From the IMG/VR virus record IMGVR_UViG_3300043446_001780, positions 1-41,330 of that record: a stretch of 41,330 nucleotides of DNA; one strand, written 5' to 3'. The stretch is from a virus. How positions within the stretch are numbered: position 1 is the first letter of the stretch; each line of letters opens with the position of its first letter. A program made the position numbers and the translations under genes. Of this stretch, positions 29,198 to 36,279 are shown piece after piece. Under the pieces are notes generated by a model. That model saw only the letters and a program-made list of their open reading frames with translations. It did not search any database and was not told the DNA's origin.

Positions 29198-30639
29198 GCA
29201 AAGGCGGCAGCCCTCAATATGTGTATTTGCCTCAGATGAGCCAGCAGAGTTCGTCGACAAATACCAACCAGAACACCAATCAGACGACCAACCAGAACAC
29301 GCAGAGCCAGAGCAACCAGACGGCTGCGTCGAATACCGGGCAGTTCAATCTGTCCGACGCGCTGACGCAGGCGCTGCAGAATACGCTGAGCAGCAACGTC
29401 AGCTCGAATAACACCACTGGCGCCTCGACCGGCAATGTCAGCAATGTCGGCACGACGACATCGGAAATCCCGAAATGGCTCGAGGACGCCGCCCGCGCCG
29501 GCGTCGGCAGCGCGCAGGCGCTTCTCAATCAGCCCACGCAGGCCTATGGCGGCGATCTGGCGGCTGGCCTTAATCAGTATCAGCAGCAGGCCGGCGATCT
29601 TCTGCAGGGCGCTGTCGGGCAGTTCTCGCCGTATTTCGACCAGGCGCGCTCGACCATTCAGTCCGGTCTGCAGCGGGCGCCGCAGATTGAGGCGCAGACC
29701 CTACGCCAAGGCCTGTCTGGCATCGGCGACTACATGAACCCGTATATCAGCAGCGTCGTCGACAGTGTGCAGGACATGAGCCGGCAGAACCTCGACAAGG
29801 CTCTGACGCAGACGGCCGACCAGGCGATTGCGGCGAAGGCCTTCGGCGGCTCGCGGCATGGCGTGCAGGAAGGCGTCGCGACGGCGCAGAACAATCTGAA
29901 CACCAACAACCTGGTGGCGAACCTTCTGAGCTCGGGCTACGACCGCGCGACAAACATGCTCGGCCAGGACATCGGCAACAATCTGAACGCCCAGCAGAAC
30001 AATCAGGCGTCGTATCAGCAGTATTTGAACAACCTGCTCTCCGGCGGCGGCGCGCTTGCCGGCATCGGCACGACGGCGCAGAACTCGCTGAACAGCGGCA
30101 TCAACAATCTGCTGAACTACGGCAACCTCGCCCAGACGACGCAGCAGAACGCAAACACCGCCGCCTACAACGAATGGCTGCGGCAGCAAAATCTGCCGAT
30201 GCAGCAGCAGCAGCTCTTTAACCAGACGGTCAGCTCTGCGCCGCGCTCGACGACGCAGAACACGACGTCGAACCAGATGAGCAGCAATCTTCAGAGCCAG
30301 CTCTCGAATGCGATTTCGAATGCGATTTCGCAGGCGCTGTCGTCGCAGAACACCCAGAACATGGGCCTCGGTTTCAGCAATACGAACGCTGCGACGCAGG
30401 CTAATTCGAATGCGGCCTTGCAGTCGAACTCGGTCGGCACGTCGACCGGCAATTCGAACACGAACAGCTCAGGCTTTAGCCTGTCGCCCATGCAGCAGCA
30501 GCAATCCAATCCGCTGATGGGCGCGTTCGGCCTCGGGCTTTCCGGCCTTTCGGCGATGGGCGGGCTTACCGGCGTCGGCGGTCTCCTCGGCGGCGCGCTC
30601 GGCGGTGCGGGCATGTCCTTCCTGCCGCGCGGTTTCTAA
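29194..30639 (+). CDS. Gln/Asn-rich internal virion or tail protein (481 aa)
   Basis: GTG start at 29194 (ATCGTGAGC) overlapping the stop of the gene before. The first 100 residues are extremely rich in Asn, Gln, Ser and Thr (NTNQTTNQNTQSQSNQTAAS). A more ordered middle follows (IPKWLEDAARAGVGSAQALL; YMNPYISSVVDSVQDMSRQN; FGGSRHGVQEGVATAQNNLN). The C-terminal end is hydrophobic and Gly-rich (GLGLSGLSAMGGLTGVGGLL). This organisation is typical of podophage proteins ejected into the host or forming the internal core, here at the head of the ejection-protein cluster. Confidence 0.72.
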   Translation: MSKGGSPQYVYLPQMSQQSSSTNTNQNTNQTTNQNTQSQSNQTAASNTGQFNLSDALTQALQNTLSSNVSSNNTTGASTGNVSNVGTTTSEIPKWLEDAARAGVGSAQALLNQPTQAYGGDLAAGLNQYQQQAGDLLQGAVGQFSPYFDQARSTIQSGLQRAPQIEAQTLRQGLSGIGDYMNPYISSVVDSVQDMSRQNLDKALTQTADQAIAAKAFGGSRHGVQEGVATAQNNLNTNNLVANLLSSGYDRATNMLGQDIGNNLNAQQNNQASYQQYLNNLLSGGGALAGIGTTAQNSLNSGINNLLNYGNLAQTTQQNANTAAYNEWLRQQNLPMQQQQLFNQTVSSAPRSTTQNTTSNQMSSNLQSQLSNAISNAISQALSSQNTQNMGLGFSNTNAATQANSNAALQSNSVGTSTGNSNTNSSGFSLSPMQQQQSNPLMGAFGLGLSGLSAMGGLTGVGGLLGGALGGAGMSFLPRGF

Positions 30640-30649
30640 GGAGACAATC

Positions 30650-31315
30650 ATGAAACTGACGCCAGAGGACATCGCCTATCTGCGGGCGCAAGCGCAGGCC
30701 AAAGGCTACAACGCCGACGATCTGCTGAAGGCTATTCAGTATGAAAGCAGCGGTCGTCCTGACGTCTGGGGCGGCAAGGGCGGCGATTATTTCGGCCTGA
30801 TCCAGTTCGGCCCGAACGAGCGCAAGACCTACGCCATCGACACGCAAAACCCGACTGCCCGCAACCAGATCGACGGCGCGCTGCGCTTCCTTGGCGACCG
30901 TGGCTTCAAGCCCGGCATGGGCCTGCTTGATCTCTACTCGACGATCAACGCCGGCAGTCCCGGCCACTACAAGGCCTCTGACGGCAACGGCACGGTGGCG
31001 AGCCATGTCGCCAAGATGATGGGCCAGAGCCTTCCTGCCGGCATGACGCTATCAAGCCCAGCGGAACCCGCCGCGCTCTCCTACGCTGACAGTCAGCCGA
31101 CCACGCCAAAGGCCGACCCGATCGCTGAACTGCTCGCGCTTGGCGCCGGCACGCAGCAGAAGCCGGCCGGCAACATGACCGAGCTCGTCACGTCTCTGCT
31201 CGCAGAGCCTGAGAAGCCGCAGCAGCCGGCGAACTCAACCGACGACGCCTTCATTCGGCAGATGATGGATTTTCACAACGCTCGGCACATGAGCGCACTG
31301 CAGGGACTTCTGTGA
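30650..31315 (+). CDS. Transglycosylase-like internal virion protein (221 aa)
   Basis: AGGAGACAATC precedes the ATG at 30650. Residues 20-115 resemble a lysozyme-like fold: LLKAIQYESSGRPDVW with Glu32 as candidate catalytic acid, YFGLIQFG (47-54), then LYSTINAGSPGHY. Such domains locally open the peptidoglycan so the DNA can enter. The C-terminal half (130-221) is Pro/Ala-rich and helical and may anchor it to the other ejection proteins. Activity is an inference from the motif. Confidence 0.68.
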   Translation: MKLTPEDIAYLRAQAQAKGYNADDLLKAIQYESSGRPDVWGGKGGDYFGLIQFGPNERKTYAIDTQNPTARNQIDGALRFLGDRGFKPGMGLLDLYSTINAGSPGHYKASDGNGTVASHVAKMMGQSLPAGMTLSSPAEPAALSYADSQPTTPKADPIAELLALGAGTQQKPAGNMTELVTSLLAEPEKPQQPANSTDDAFIRQMMDFHNARHMSALQGLL

Positions 31316-32490
31316 TGGAACTGTCAGACTTTCAGAAACGCATCCTCGGGTTCCCGTCGCAGGCTTTCGGCATGCAGGGCGGCGAGGCGGATCTCGATCG
31401 CGCCCGCAATGCCAACCTCGGGCAGATCGGCCTGGCGCTGATGGCGGCGTCGGGCCGCATGCCGGAAGTCAATCGCATGGCCGCTCTGGCGCAGGGTTTG
31501 GGCCAAGTGCAAGACCCACAGTCGATGGCGATGAACTACGCGCAGCAGAGGCTGATGCAGTCGGCGATGCAGTCGAAGATGGGCGAAATGCAGCGGCAGG
31601 AGACGCTTCGCGAGAAGCTGGCTGATCCGGCGTATCTCCCGAAAGGCGTGACGCCGCAGTTGGCCGAGATGATCGGGATTGAAGGCGTTTCCAAGATCGC
31701 CATCGCCAACGCAACCAAAGACCCATTGGAAGCAGAGAAGATCAGAGCCGGGATTGCCAGAGACCAGGCAGAGATCGCGGCGCTGCAAGGCCCGAAGATC
31801 GGCCCTATCGGGCAGGATGCTGACGGCAACACGATCTACGGAGACCAGCGCACCGGCCGGCCGATCAATGCGACGCCTGCTGCACCCGCTGCGGCTGCTA
31901 CTGGCGTAGAGGCGCCCGCAGGCGTCAACCCGCGCGAGTTTCGCAAGAAGCAGGCGGATCTCGCGGCGACGTCTGCCGCTGCCGAAGCTACTCAGAAGAA
32001 ATACATTGACGAGCAGTTCAACCCGGCTCTCGCGGACTACGATAAGGCCGTCCGCGACGGTATCGGAGCCGGCGCATTCGGGCCTGTCGGAGCCAGTGCG
32101 CCGATGCGCGCGCTGACGGCGTTTAGCGGTGCAGAGGCTGCTCGCCAGCGGGTCGAGCAGGCCGGCAACCGGCTTGCCTTTGAGCTCGCCAAGCGTGCGA
32201 ACGGCGGGAAGCTGGACAGCAAGGGCCTAACCGACACCGAGCTGAAGAAATATTACGAGCAGCTCGTCCCGCTCTACGCCAACAACCCTGAAGCCCTTCT
32301 TGGCGCGCTGGAGAAGAACTACGGCTTCACGCCGCCGTCTTCGGAGCCGGCGCCAGAACAGCGCCAACAGCCGCAGGCGTTGAACATTCCGGCCGGCGCG
32401 ATCGACATGCTGAAGAAAAACCCGGCGATGAGCGGCCAGTTTGACGCCAAATACGGCGCCGGCAGTGCAGCAAAGGTTCTCGGCCAATGA
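31315..32490 (+). CDS. Putative internal/ejection protein (391 aa)
   Basis: TGATG overlap with the transglycosylase-like gene. Starts MELSDFQKRILGFPSQAFGM; a mostly alpha-helical, Ala/Gln-rich protein (QDPQSMAMNYAQQRLMQSAM) with a coiled-coil middle and a C-terminus TPPSSEPAPEQRQQPQALNI. No enzymatic motif. Size, helicity and place in the three-gene cluster after the transglycosylase fit a podophage internal core protein (gp14-16-like). Confidence 0.65.
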   Translation: MELSDFQKRILGFPSQAFGMQGGEADLDRARNANLGQIGLALMAASGRMPEVNRMAALAQGLGQVQDPQSMAMNYAQQRLMQSAMQSKMGEMQRQETLREKLADPAYLPKGVTPQLAEMIGIEGVSKIAIANATKDPLEAEKIRAGIARDQAEIAALQGPKIGPIGQDADGNTIYGDQRTGRPINATPAAPAAAATGVEAPAGVNPREFRKKQADLAATSAAAEATQKKYIDEQFNPALADYDKAVRDGIGAGAFGPVGASAPMRALTAFSGAEAARQRVEQAGNRLAFELAKRANGGKLDSKGLTDTELKKYYEQLVPLYANNPEALLGALEKNYGFTPPSSEPAPEQRQQPQALNIPAGAIDMLKKNPAMSGQFDAKYGAGSAAKVLGQ

Positions 32491-34109
32491 ACCCATTCGA
32501 CCAATTCGACGCTGTCAGCGGAAACCCGTTTGATCAGTTTGACGAAAATAAAGTTGGCGTCGCGGAAGACGTCGCAAAGAGCGGCGCGTCTGGCGCCGCC
32601 CGTGGCCTGATCGGGCTTCCTGGCGCGATTGGCGACATCGCCAACCTCGTTGGCTCTGGCGGCGACTATCTGCGCGAACAGGGCTATCTGCCGCCGATCC
32701 CGAAAGACAGCGTCTTCAATACGAAGCTGCCCGGCTCTCAGGACGTCATCGACGCGGCGAGCACTGTAGTTCCCGGCCTTGACTACAAGCCGCAGACGAC
32801 TGCCGGCAAGTATGCGCGGGCTGTAGCTGAGTTTGTTCCCGGCGCCATGCTGGGCGGCAAGGCGACGATTGGCTCAATGGCGCGCAACGCAGTCAAATTC
32901 GGAGCCGTGCCTGGAGTTGCTTCGGAAGCCGCAGGGCAGGCATTTGAAGGCTCGCCATATGAAGGCGCGGCGCGGGTTGCTGGTGCTATCACCGGGCTTG
33001 TCGGGCACAACGTGCCAGGACGCATTCTATCGCCTATTGAGCAGCGTCCAGAATTGGCGGCAAAGGTGGCGCGACTGGAGGCTGAAGGCATTCCGCTGAC
33101 GGCTGGCCAGAAGACGGGCAACCAAGCTCTGCGCTGGATAGAAGCGACTGCCGCCGACATGCCGTTCTCTGGCACCAGCGCCGCCGACATCAACGCAAAC
33201 CAGAGCGCAGCGATGAACCGCGCGCTGGCGAAGCGCATGGGACACACGATCACCGACCCGCAAGGGCTGATGACGGACACCGAGTGGAAGGCCGCAAAGG
33301 ACGCACTTGGCCAGCGCTATCAGCAGCTCAATGGCCAGAGCGTCATGCGCTATGACCCGCAATTGCAGGCTGCTGTCGACAGCGCCGTCGCAGACTACAA
33401 CGCGATAACCGCGCCAAACGCGCGGGCTGGCGCTATTGAGAAATGGGCGCAGGACATCACCAACCTGCCGACGACAAACAACGGCGTGCTGTCTGGCGAC
33501 ACGTATCAGTCATGGCGATCAGACATAGCGGGACAGGCGCGTAAATCCGGCCCTGGCTCGAAAGAGGAAATCGCCCTCAAGGATTTGAACCGCGCTCTCG
33601 ACGACGCCATCAACCGCTCGACATCGCCTGCACTCGCGCCGATCCGCGCTGAACTGAACCGCGACTATTCAAACTATAAGGCTCTGCAGGAAGCTGCGAA
33701 GGGCGCCAGCGTGGGCGCTGCCCGCGACTACATTCCGACGAACCTCGTCAGGACGAACGCGGCAAAGCGGACTGCCGACTATCTGCAAGGCAAGTCTGAC
33801 ATCGGGCGCATCGCGAAGGACGCGAAGGCTGTCATGGAGCCGCTGCCGAACTCCGGCACGGCGCAGCGCACGGCGGCGATGAACCTGTTCTCTGGCGGGC
33901 TTGGCGTGTCCGGCGCGCTTGCTGGAGGCGTGCCCGGCTTCCTGGCGGCGTATGTCGCGCCGTCTGCCGCTGCTCGAGCCATTCTGAGCCGCCCAGGACA
34001 GGCGTATCTGTCGAACCAGCTTGCGCGCCGCACCGGCATGATTAGCAAGGCGACGAAGCGCCAGAAGCTGATGGGACTGCTCGGCTCGGTAGAAGCCATG
34101 AACGAATAG
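32487..34109 (+). CDS. Putative internal/ejection protein, last structural gene (540 aa)
   Basis: ATGA overlap with the gene before. Short N-terminal repeat, MNPFDQFDAVSGNPFDQFDE, then RGLIGLPGAIGDIANLVGSG, a segment seen in many phage DNA-ejection proteins. The middle is helical (RPELAAKVARLEAEGIPLTA; MRYDPQLQAAVDSAVADYNA). Near the C-terminus are Gly/Ala-rich hydrophobic helices (FSGGLGVSGALAGGVPGFLA) that could cross the host membrane. It ends the structural operon, and no terminator follows directly. Confidence 0.68.
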   Translation: MNPFDQFDAVSGNPFDQFDENKVGVAEDVAKSGASGAARGLIGLPGAIGDIANLVGSGGDYLREQGYLPPIPKDSVFNTKLPGSQDVIDAASTVVPGLDYKPQTTAGKYARAVAEFVPGAMLGGKATIGSMARNAVKFGAVPGVASEAAGQAFEGSPYEGAARVAGAITGLVGHNVPGRILSPIEQRPELAAKVARLEAEGIPLTAGQKTGNQALRWIEATAADMPFSGTSAADINANQSAAMNRALAKRMGHTITDPQGLMTDTEWKAAKDALGQRYQQLNGQSVMRYDPQLQAAVDSAVADYNAITAPNARAGAIEKWAQDITNLPTTNNGVLSGDTYQSWRSDIAGQARKSGPGSKEEIALKDLNRALDDAINRSTSPALAPIRAELNRDYSNYKALQEAAKGASVGAARDYIPTNLVRTNAAKRTADYLQGKSDIGRIAKDAKAVMEPLPNSGTAQRTAAMNLFSGGLGVSGALAGGVPGFLAAYVAPSAAARAILSRPGQAYLSNQLARRTGMISKATKRQKLMGLLGSVEAMNE

Positions 34110-34383
34110 GCGCAGCTTTCACCAAAAGCCACCTTGTAGCCAGCATTCGAGTAGTTGCCCTCTTGCCGCTACTCGGTTGCTGCTCGCGATCAACAGCCTC
34201 TCACCTTCCACAAACCCGCCAAGCCCTGTCACCCGAATGCCAAAGAAGGCGTCTCACAGGCACGCGCTCGTTGTATTCGAAGCGGTGGCTCGCGACGAGC
34301 TTATGTCGCTGCCTCGCGGTAGCTCGGCGCACAGCGACAAAGAGATCTGTAGCACAACATTTTGTCGCCGCGCTTCAGCTTGC

Positions 34384-34407
34384 GACGCAACATATTGATA
34401 TTGCGTC
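34384..34407. promoter_or_regulatory. Inverted repeat upstream of the lysis promoter
   Basis: GACGCAA (34384-34390), 10-base AT-rich centre CATATTGATA, TTGCGTC (34401-34407). The seven-base arms are perfect. Its centre lies about one to four turns upstream of the -35 box, a usual place for an activator or repressor site. Confidence 0.6.
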
Positions 34408-34428
34408 AGCCGCAGGCGCATTTTGTGC

Positions 34429-34458
34429 TTGACGGTTTTTGGGCGAGGTCCGTTTTAA
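34429..34458 (+). promoter_or_regulatory. Promoter of the lysis cassette
   Basis: TTGACG (34429-34434), 18 bases, TTTTAA (34453-34458), about 105 bases upstream of the endolysin start. A sigma-70 type with moderate match; it could express lysis genes separately from the long structural operon. Confidence 0.55.
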
Positions 34459-34567
34459 TGTCAGTACCATTAACATTGCCACTGTTCCGCGCCCGGTTCC
34501 TGCTCACCGTCACCCTACTCCTGCTCCGACTAGCCAGAGGCCTTCGCAGGCTCTGAAAGGACTACGC

Positions 34568-34933
34568 ATGCCTTTGAACGCCACCAGCACCCGCCGGATG
34601 GCGGGCGTAGACGCACGCCTTGTCGCCGTGATGAAGGCCGCACGCGACATCTCGCCCGTGCCTTTCGAGATCACTGAAGGCCTGCGGACGCGCGAGCGGC
34701 AGGTGTATCTCGTCCGAACCGGCAAATCGAAGACGATGAACAGCTATCACCTCAAGGGCCGCGCGGTGGACGTCGTCGCCATGCCCGGCGGAAAGGTGAG
34801 CTGGGATCTTGCCGACTACCGCAAGATCGCCGGCGCCGTGGCGAAGGCGGCCAAGGCGGCCGGCGTGACAATCACCTGGGGCGGCTCCTGGAAGACGATC
34901 GTGGACGGCCCGCATTTCCAGCTCGAGGCATGA
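34568..34933 (+). CDS. Endolysin, M15 peptidase (VanY/L-Ala-D-Glu type, 121 aa)
   Basis: GAAAGGA precedes the ATG at 34568. Zinc ligands are visible: SYHLKGRAVDVV (His61, Asp68) and IVDGPHFQL (His116, with Asp113), the M15 pattern HxxxxxxD...H. Similar to phage peptidoglycan peptidases such as those of T5 or A500, which cut L-alanyl-D-glutamate bonds. There is no signal peptide, so release needs a holin. The N-terminal part (RRMAGVDARLVAVMKAARDI) and TEGLRTRERQ are typical too. Confidence 0.92.
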   Translation: MPLNATSTRRMAGVDARLVAVMKAARDISPVPFEITEGLRTRERQVYLVRTGKSKTMNSYHLKGRAVDVVAMPGGKVSWDLADYRKIAGAVAKAAKAAGVTITWGGSWKTIVDGPHFQLEA

Positions 34934-34934
34934 C

Positions 34935-35189
34935 ATGACCCTGACCAGCGCCCTCGGCGTCATCGGCGCCGGCGTCTTCGGCCTCGCCGCCGCGCTCTTC
35001 CTCGTCGCCTCCAGCATGTCGCTCGGCTCGTCGGATGCGGCCGAGCGCAAGGACGCGACCGTCTCGGCCTTCTGGTCGCTGGTGATGGTGGCGCTCTGCT
35101 GCGCGGCCATTCTCACCCTCACCGGCTGCGCCACTCTCAAATACGCCGAGTGCATCGCCCGCGATAACACCGCCCGACCCTGCCAATAG
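34935..35189 (+). CDS. Small double-transmembrane protein, holin candidate (84 aa)
   Basis: Two hydrophobic helices (about 6-27, LGVIGAGVFGLAAALFLVAS, and 46-66, FWSLVMVALCCAAILTLTGC) with a charged loop (SSDAAERKDATVS) between. Starting two bases after the endolysin stop, it fits a holin that makes the membrane hole. The second helix ends in LTGCATL, a lipobox-like sequence, which could matter only if an internal start were used. Assignment rests on topology and position. Confidence 0.62.
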   Translation: MTLTSALGVIGAGVFGLAAALFLVASSMSLGSSDAAERKDATVSAFWSLVMVALCCAAILTLTGCATLKYAECIARDNTARPCQ

Positions 35190-35197
35190 GAGCAACC

Positions 35198-35371
35198 ATG
35201 TTAACGAACTGGAAGACCACAATTCCCGGCCTTGTCACGCTCGGCATCGTGCTTTGGAACGCTTGGCAGACCAAGACGCTGAATGTCGACGACGTCATTG
35301 CCGCCCTCGTCGGACTTGGCCTGGTGCAGGCGAAGGATTGGAACGTCACCGGCGGCGATAAGCGCCAGTGA
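35198..35371 (+). CDS. Small holin-like membrane protein (57 aa)
   Basis: AGGAGCAACC precedes the ATG at 35198. MLTNWKTTIPGLVTLGIVLW, then VIAALVGLGLVQAKDWNVTG. It matches the small hydrophobic phage proteins that begin xxWKTTxxG and end AKDxNVTGG, found in many lysis cassettes and often annotated as holin-like. Two hydrophobic segments are possible (10-21 and 32-44). It may be the holin or antiholin partner of the preceding protein. The stop overlaps the spanin ATG. Confidence 0.6.
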   Translation: MLTNWKTTIPGLVTLGIVLWNAWQTKTLNVDDVIAALVGLGLVQAKDWNVTGGDKRQ

Positions 35372-35568
35372 TGACGCTCGCCCTTGCTGTCGGCGCGCTG
35401 TTCCTGCTCGCCATCAACCTTCTGGCCATCCGCAAGGCCGGCGAGCTCCAGGCCCGTCTGGAGGCCGAGGAGAAGGCGCGGGAACGGGCCGACCGCATGG
35501 CCGCCGAGATGCTGAAGGAGCGCACCGTTGAGGACGTCGCACGCGATCTGGATAGCGGCCAGTTTTAG
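35371..35568 (+). CDS. Inner-membrane spanin, Rz-like (65 aa)
   Basis: ATG at 35371 overlapping the previous TGA. A single N-terminal membrane helix (MTLALAVGALFLLAINLLAI), then a charged coiled coil in the periplasm (GELQARLEAEEKARERADRM). Rz-type i-spanins pair with an outer-membrane lipoprotein to fuse the membranes at the end of lysis. The partner gene starts inside it in another frame (35528), the typical nested arrangement. It is shorter than lambda Rz, which is usual in this group. Confidence 0.82.
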   Translation: MTLALAVGALFLLAINLLAIRKAGELQARLEAEEKARERADRMAAEMLKERTVEDVARDLDSGQF

Positions 35569-35734
35569 CTTGGCCGCCTGCCAATCGACGGGCGGCGGCT
35601 GCCCGCCGCTCGTCACCTACAGCGCTGAGACCCAGCGCCTAGCCGCCGCAGAACTGCGCCGCCTGCCCAAGGACAGCCAGGTCGCCCGCCTGGTGATCGA
35701 CTACGCCAAGATGAGAAAGGCCTGCAGACTATGA
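35528..35734 (+). CDS. Outer-membrane spanin lipoprotein, Rz1-like (68 aa)
   Basis: TTG start at 35528, overlapping the i-spanin by 41 bases. Signal peptide with lipobox (IAASFSLAAC, Cys18), so the mature protein begins CQSTGGGCPP and would be lipidated. The mature part is short and Pro-containing near its start. It reads GCPPLVTYSAETQRLAAAEL, as in known o-spanins of alphaproteobacterial phages (CPPxxxYS motif). The TGA overlaps the next ATG. Confidence 0.82.
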   Translation: MRTSHAIWIAASFSLAACQSTGGGCPPLVTYSAETQRLAAAELRRLPKDSQVARLVIDYAKMRKACRL

Positions 35735-36027
35735 CCGAAGAGGCGCAGCGCTTCCTAGACGCCCTCCACGAATACCTCCTGCCGGCTCTTGGCACAGCGG
35801 CGACGGGCATCGTCGGCTATGTCGCAGGCCGGCGGAAGGACCAGGCCGAGGCGAACAAGATCGAGGCCGAGGCCGACGTTATGGCCATCGACAGCGTGAC
35901 CGCTTCGTTCAAGGCGCTCATCGACGGCTATGAACGGCGTATCGAGGACCTGACGGCAGAGGTCACTTCGCTGCGGGATGAGGTGAAAAAATTGCGCCAA
36001 GCTCTAGACGAGAGGCCTCGGCCCTAG
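35731..36027 (+). CDS. Membrane-anchored coiled-coil protein after the spanins (98 aa)
   Basis: ATGA overlap with the o-spanin. Helix LHEYLLPALGTAATGIVGYV then VAGRRKDQAEANKIEAEADV and a leucine coiled coil at 70-93 (YERRIEDLTAEVTSLRDEVK). Proteins of this shape follow spanins in several phages and their function is not settled. It is the last gene of the rightward operon, before the terminator at 36123. Confidence 0.62.
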   Translation: MTEEAQRFLDALHEYLLPALGTAATGIVGYVAGRRKDQAEANKIEAEADVMAIDSVTASFKALIDGYERRIEDLTAEVTSLRDEVKKLRQALDERPRP

Positions 36028-36059
36028 CCGGAACACGCGCAGAACGAAGCTAGAGCTAT

Positions 36060-36077
36060 GCACGCAAAACGCACGCA
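36060..36077. repeat. Paired GCACGCA direct repeats near attP
   Basis: GCACGCA at 36060-36066 and again at 36071-36077, eleven bases apart start to start, about one helix turn. Short phased repeats beside an attachment core are the form of integrase arm or Xis binding sites. Suggestive only. Confidence 0.4.
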
Positions 36078-36122
36078 TTGAGGTGGACCGAACGGCGTTC
36101 GTGCTGGACTTGTTCTTTTTGG

Positions 36123-36149
36123 AAGCCGGGCCGAAAGGTCCGGCTTTTT
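36123..36149 (+). terminator. Rho-independent terminator of the late operon
   Basis: Stem AAGCCGGGCC (36123-36132), GNRA loop GAAA, stem GGTCCGGCTT (36137-36146, one G-T pair), then T-run. It stops rightward transcription before it enters attP and integrase. Confidence 0.87.
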
Positions 36150-36172
36150 CTTTGTTTTTCAATGGGAAGGGA

Positions 36173-36219
36173 TGGTGCTGCAAGAGAGGATTGAACTCTC
36201 GACCTCTCCCTTACCAAGG
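36173..36219 (-). other. attP core: 3' end of a tRNA-Thr(GGT) gene
   Basis: Read on the minus strand, positions 36217-36173 give the anticodon loop TTGGTAA (anticodon GGT, Thr), the anticodon stem 3' strand GGGAG, a variable loop AGGTC, T-arm GAGAG-TTCAATC-CTCTC, the 3' acceptor strand and CCA. Left of the anticodon loop only CC matches, so the 5' half of the tRNA is missing. Identity of about 45 bases from anticodon loop to CCA is the usual crossover segment for tyrosine integrases that target tRNA genes and rebuild the tRNA on integration. It lies next to int, as expected of attP. Confidence 0.85.
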
Positions 36220-36245
36220 ATACAGGTCCACCGCACAAACAATTG

Positions 36246-36273
36246 AAAAAGCGCGCTTATTCGCGTTTCGCGC
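36246..36273 (-). terminator. Possible terminator of the leftward operon
   Basis: Minus strand: GCGCG (36273-36269), loop, CGCGC (36255-36251), then AT-rich with TTTTT (36250-36246). A short stem, but GC-rich and directly followed by T's; it lies just after the integrase stop. Confidence 0.45.
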
Positions 36274-36279
36274 GGTCAC

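Larger units (their letters stand above)
34110..34567 (+). promoter_or_regulatory. Gene-free region upstream of the lysis cassette
   Basis: About 460 bases without a supported gene. Open frames in it have no good starts. One frame over 34145-34190 reads like a short lipoprotein signal (VVALLPLLGC) but without an ATG or GTG, so I do not call it. The region holds a dyad (34384-34407) and a promoter (34429-34458). The end is CT-rich (CCGTCACCCTACTCCTGCTC). Confidence 0.6.

Noticed and set aside
34163-34432. Open frame with a lipobox-like start (PLLGC) before the lysis genes
   Set aside because: No ATG or GTG and no ribosome site; the TTG start would cut off most of the signal. The rest is Arg/Ser-rich like random frame text.
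36173-36219. A functional tRNA gene
   Set aside because: Only the 3' half (anticodon loop to CCA) is present; the D-arm and 5' acceptor strand are missing, so it is an attachment site.
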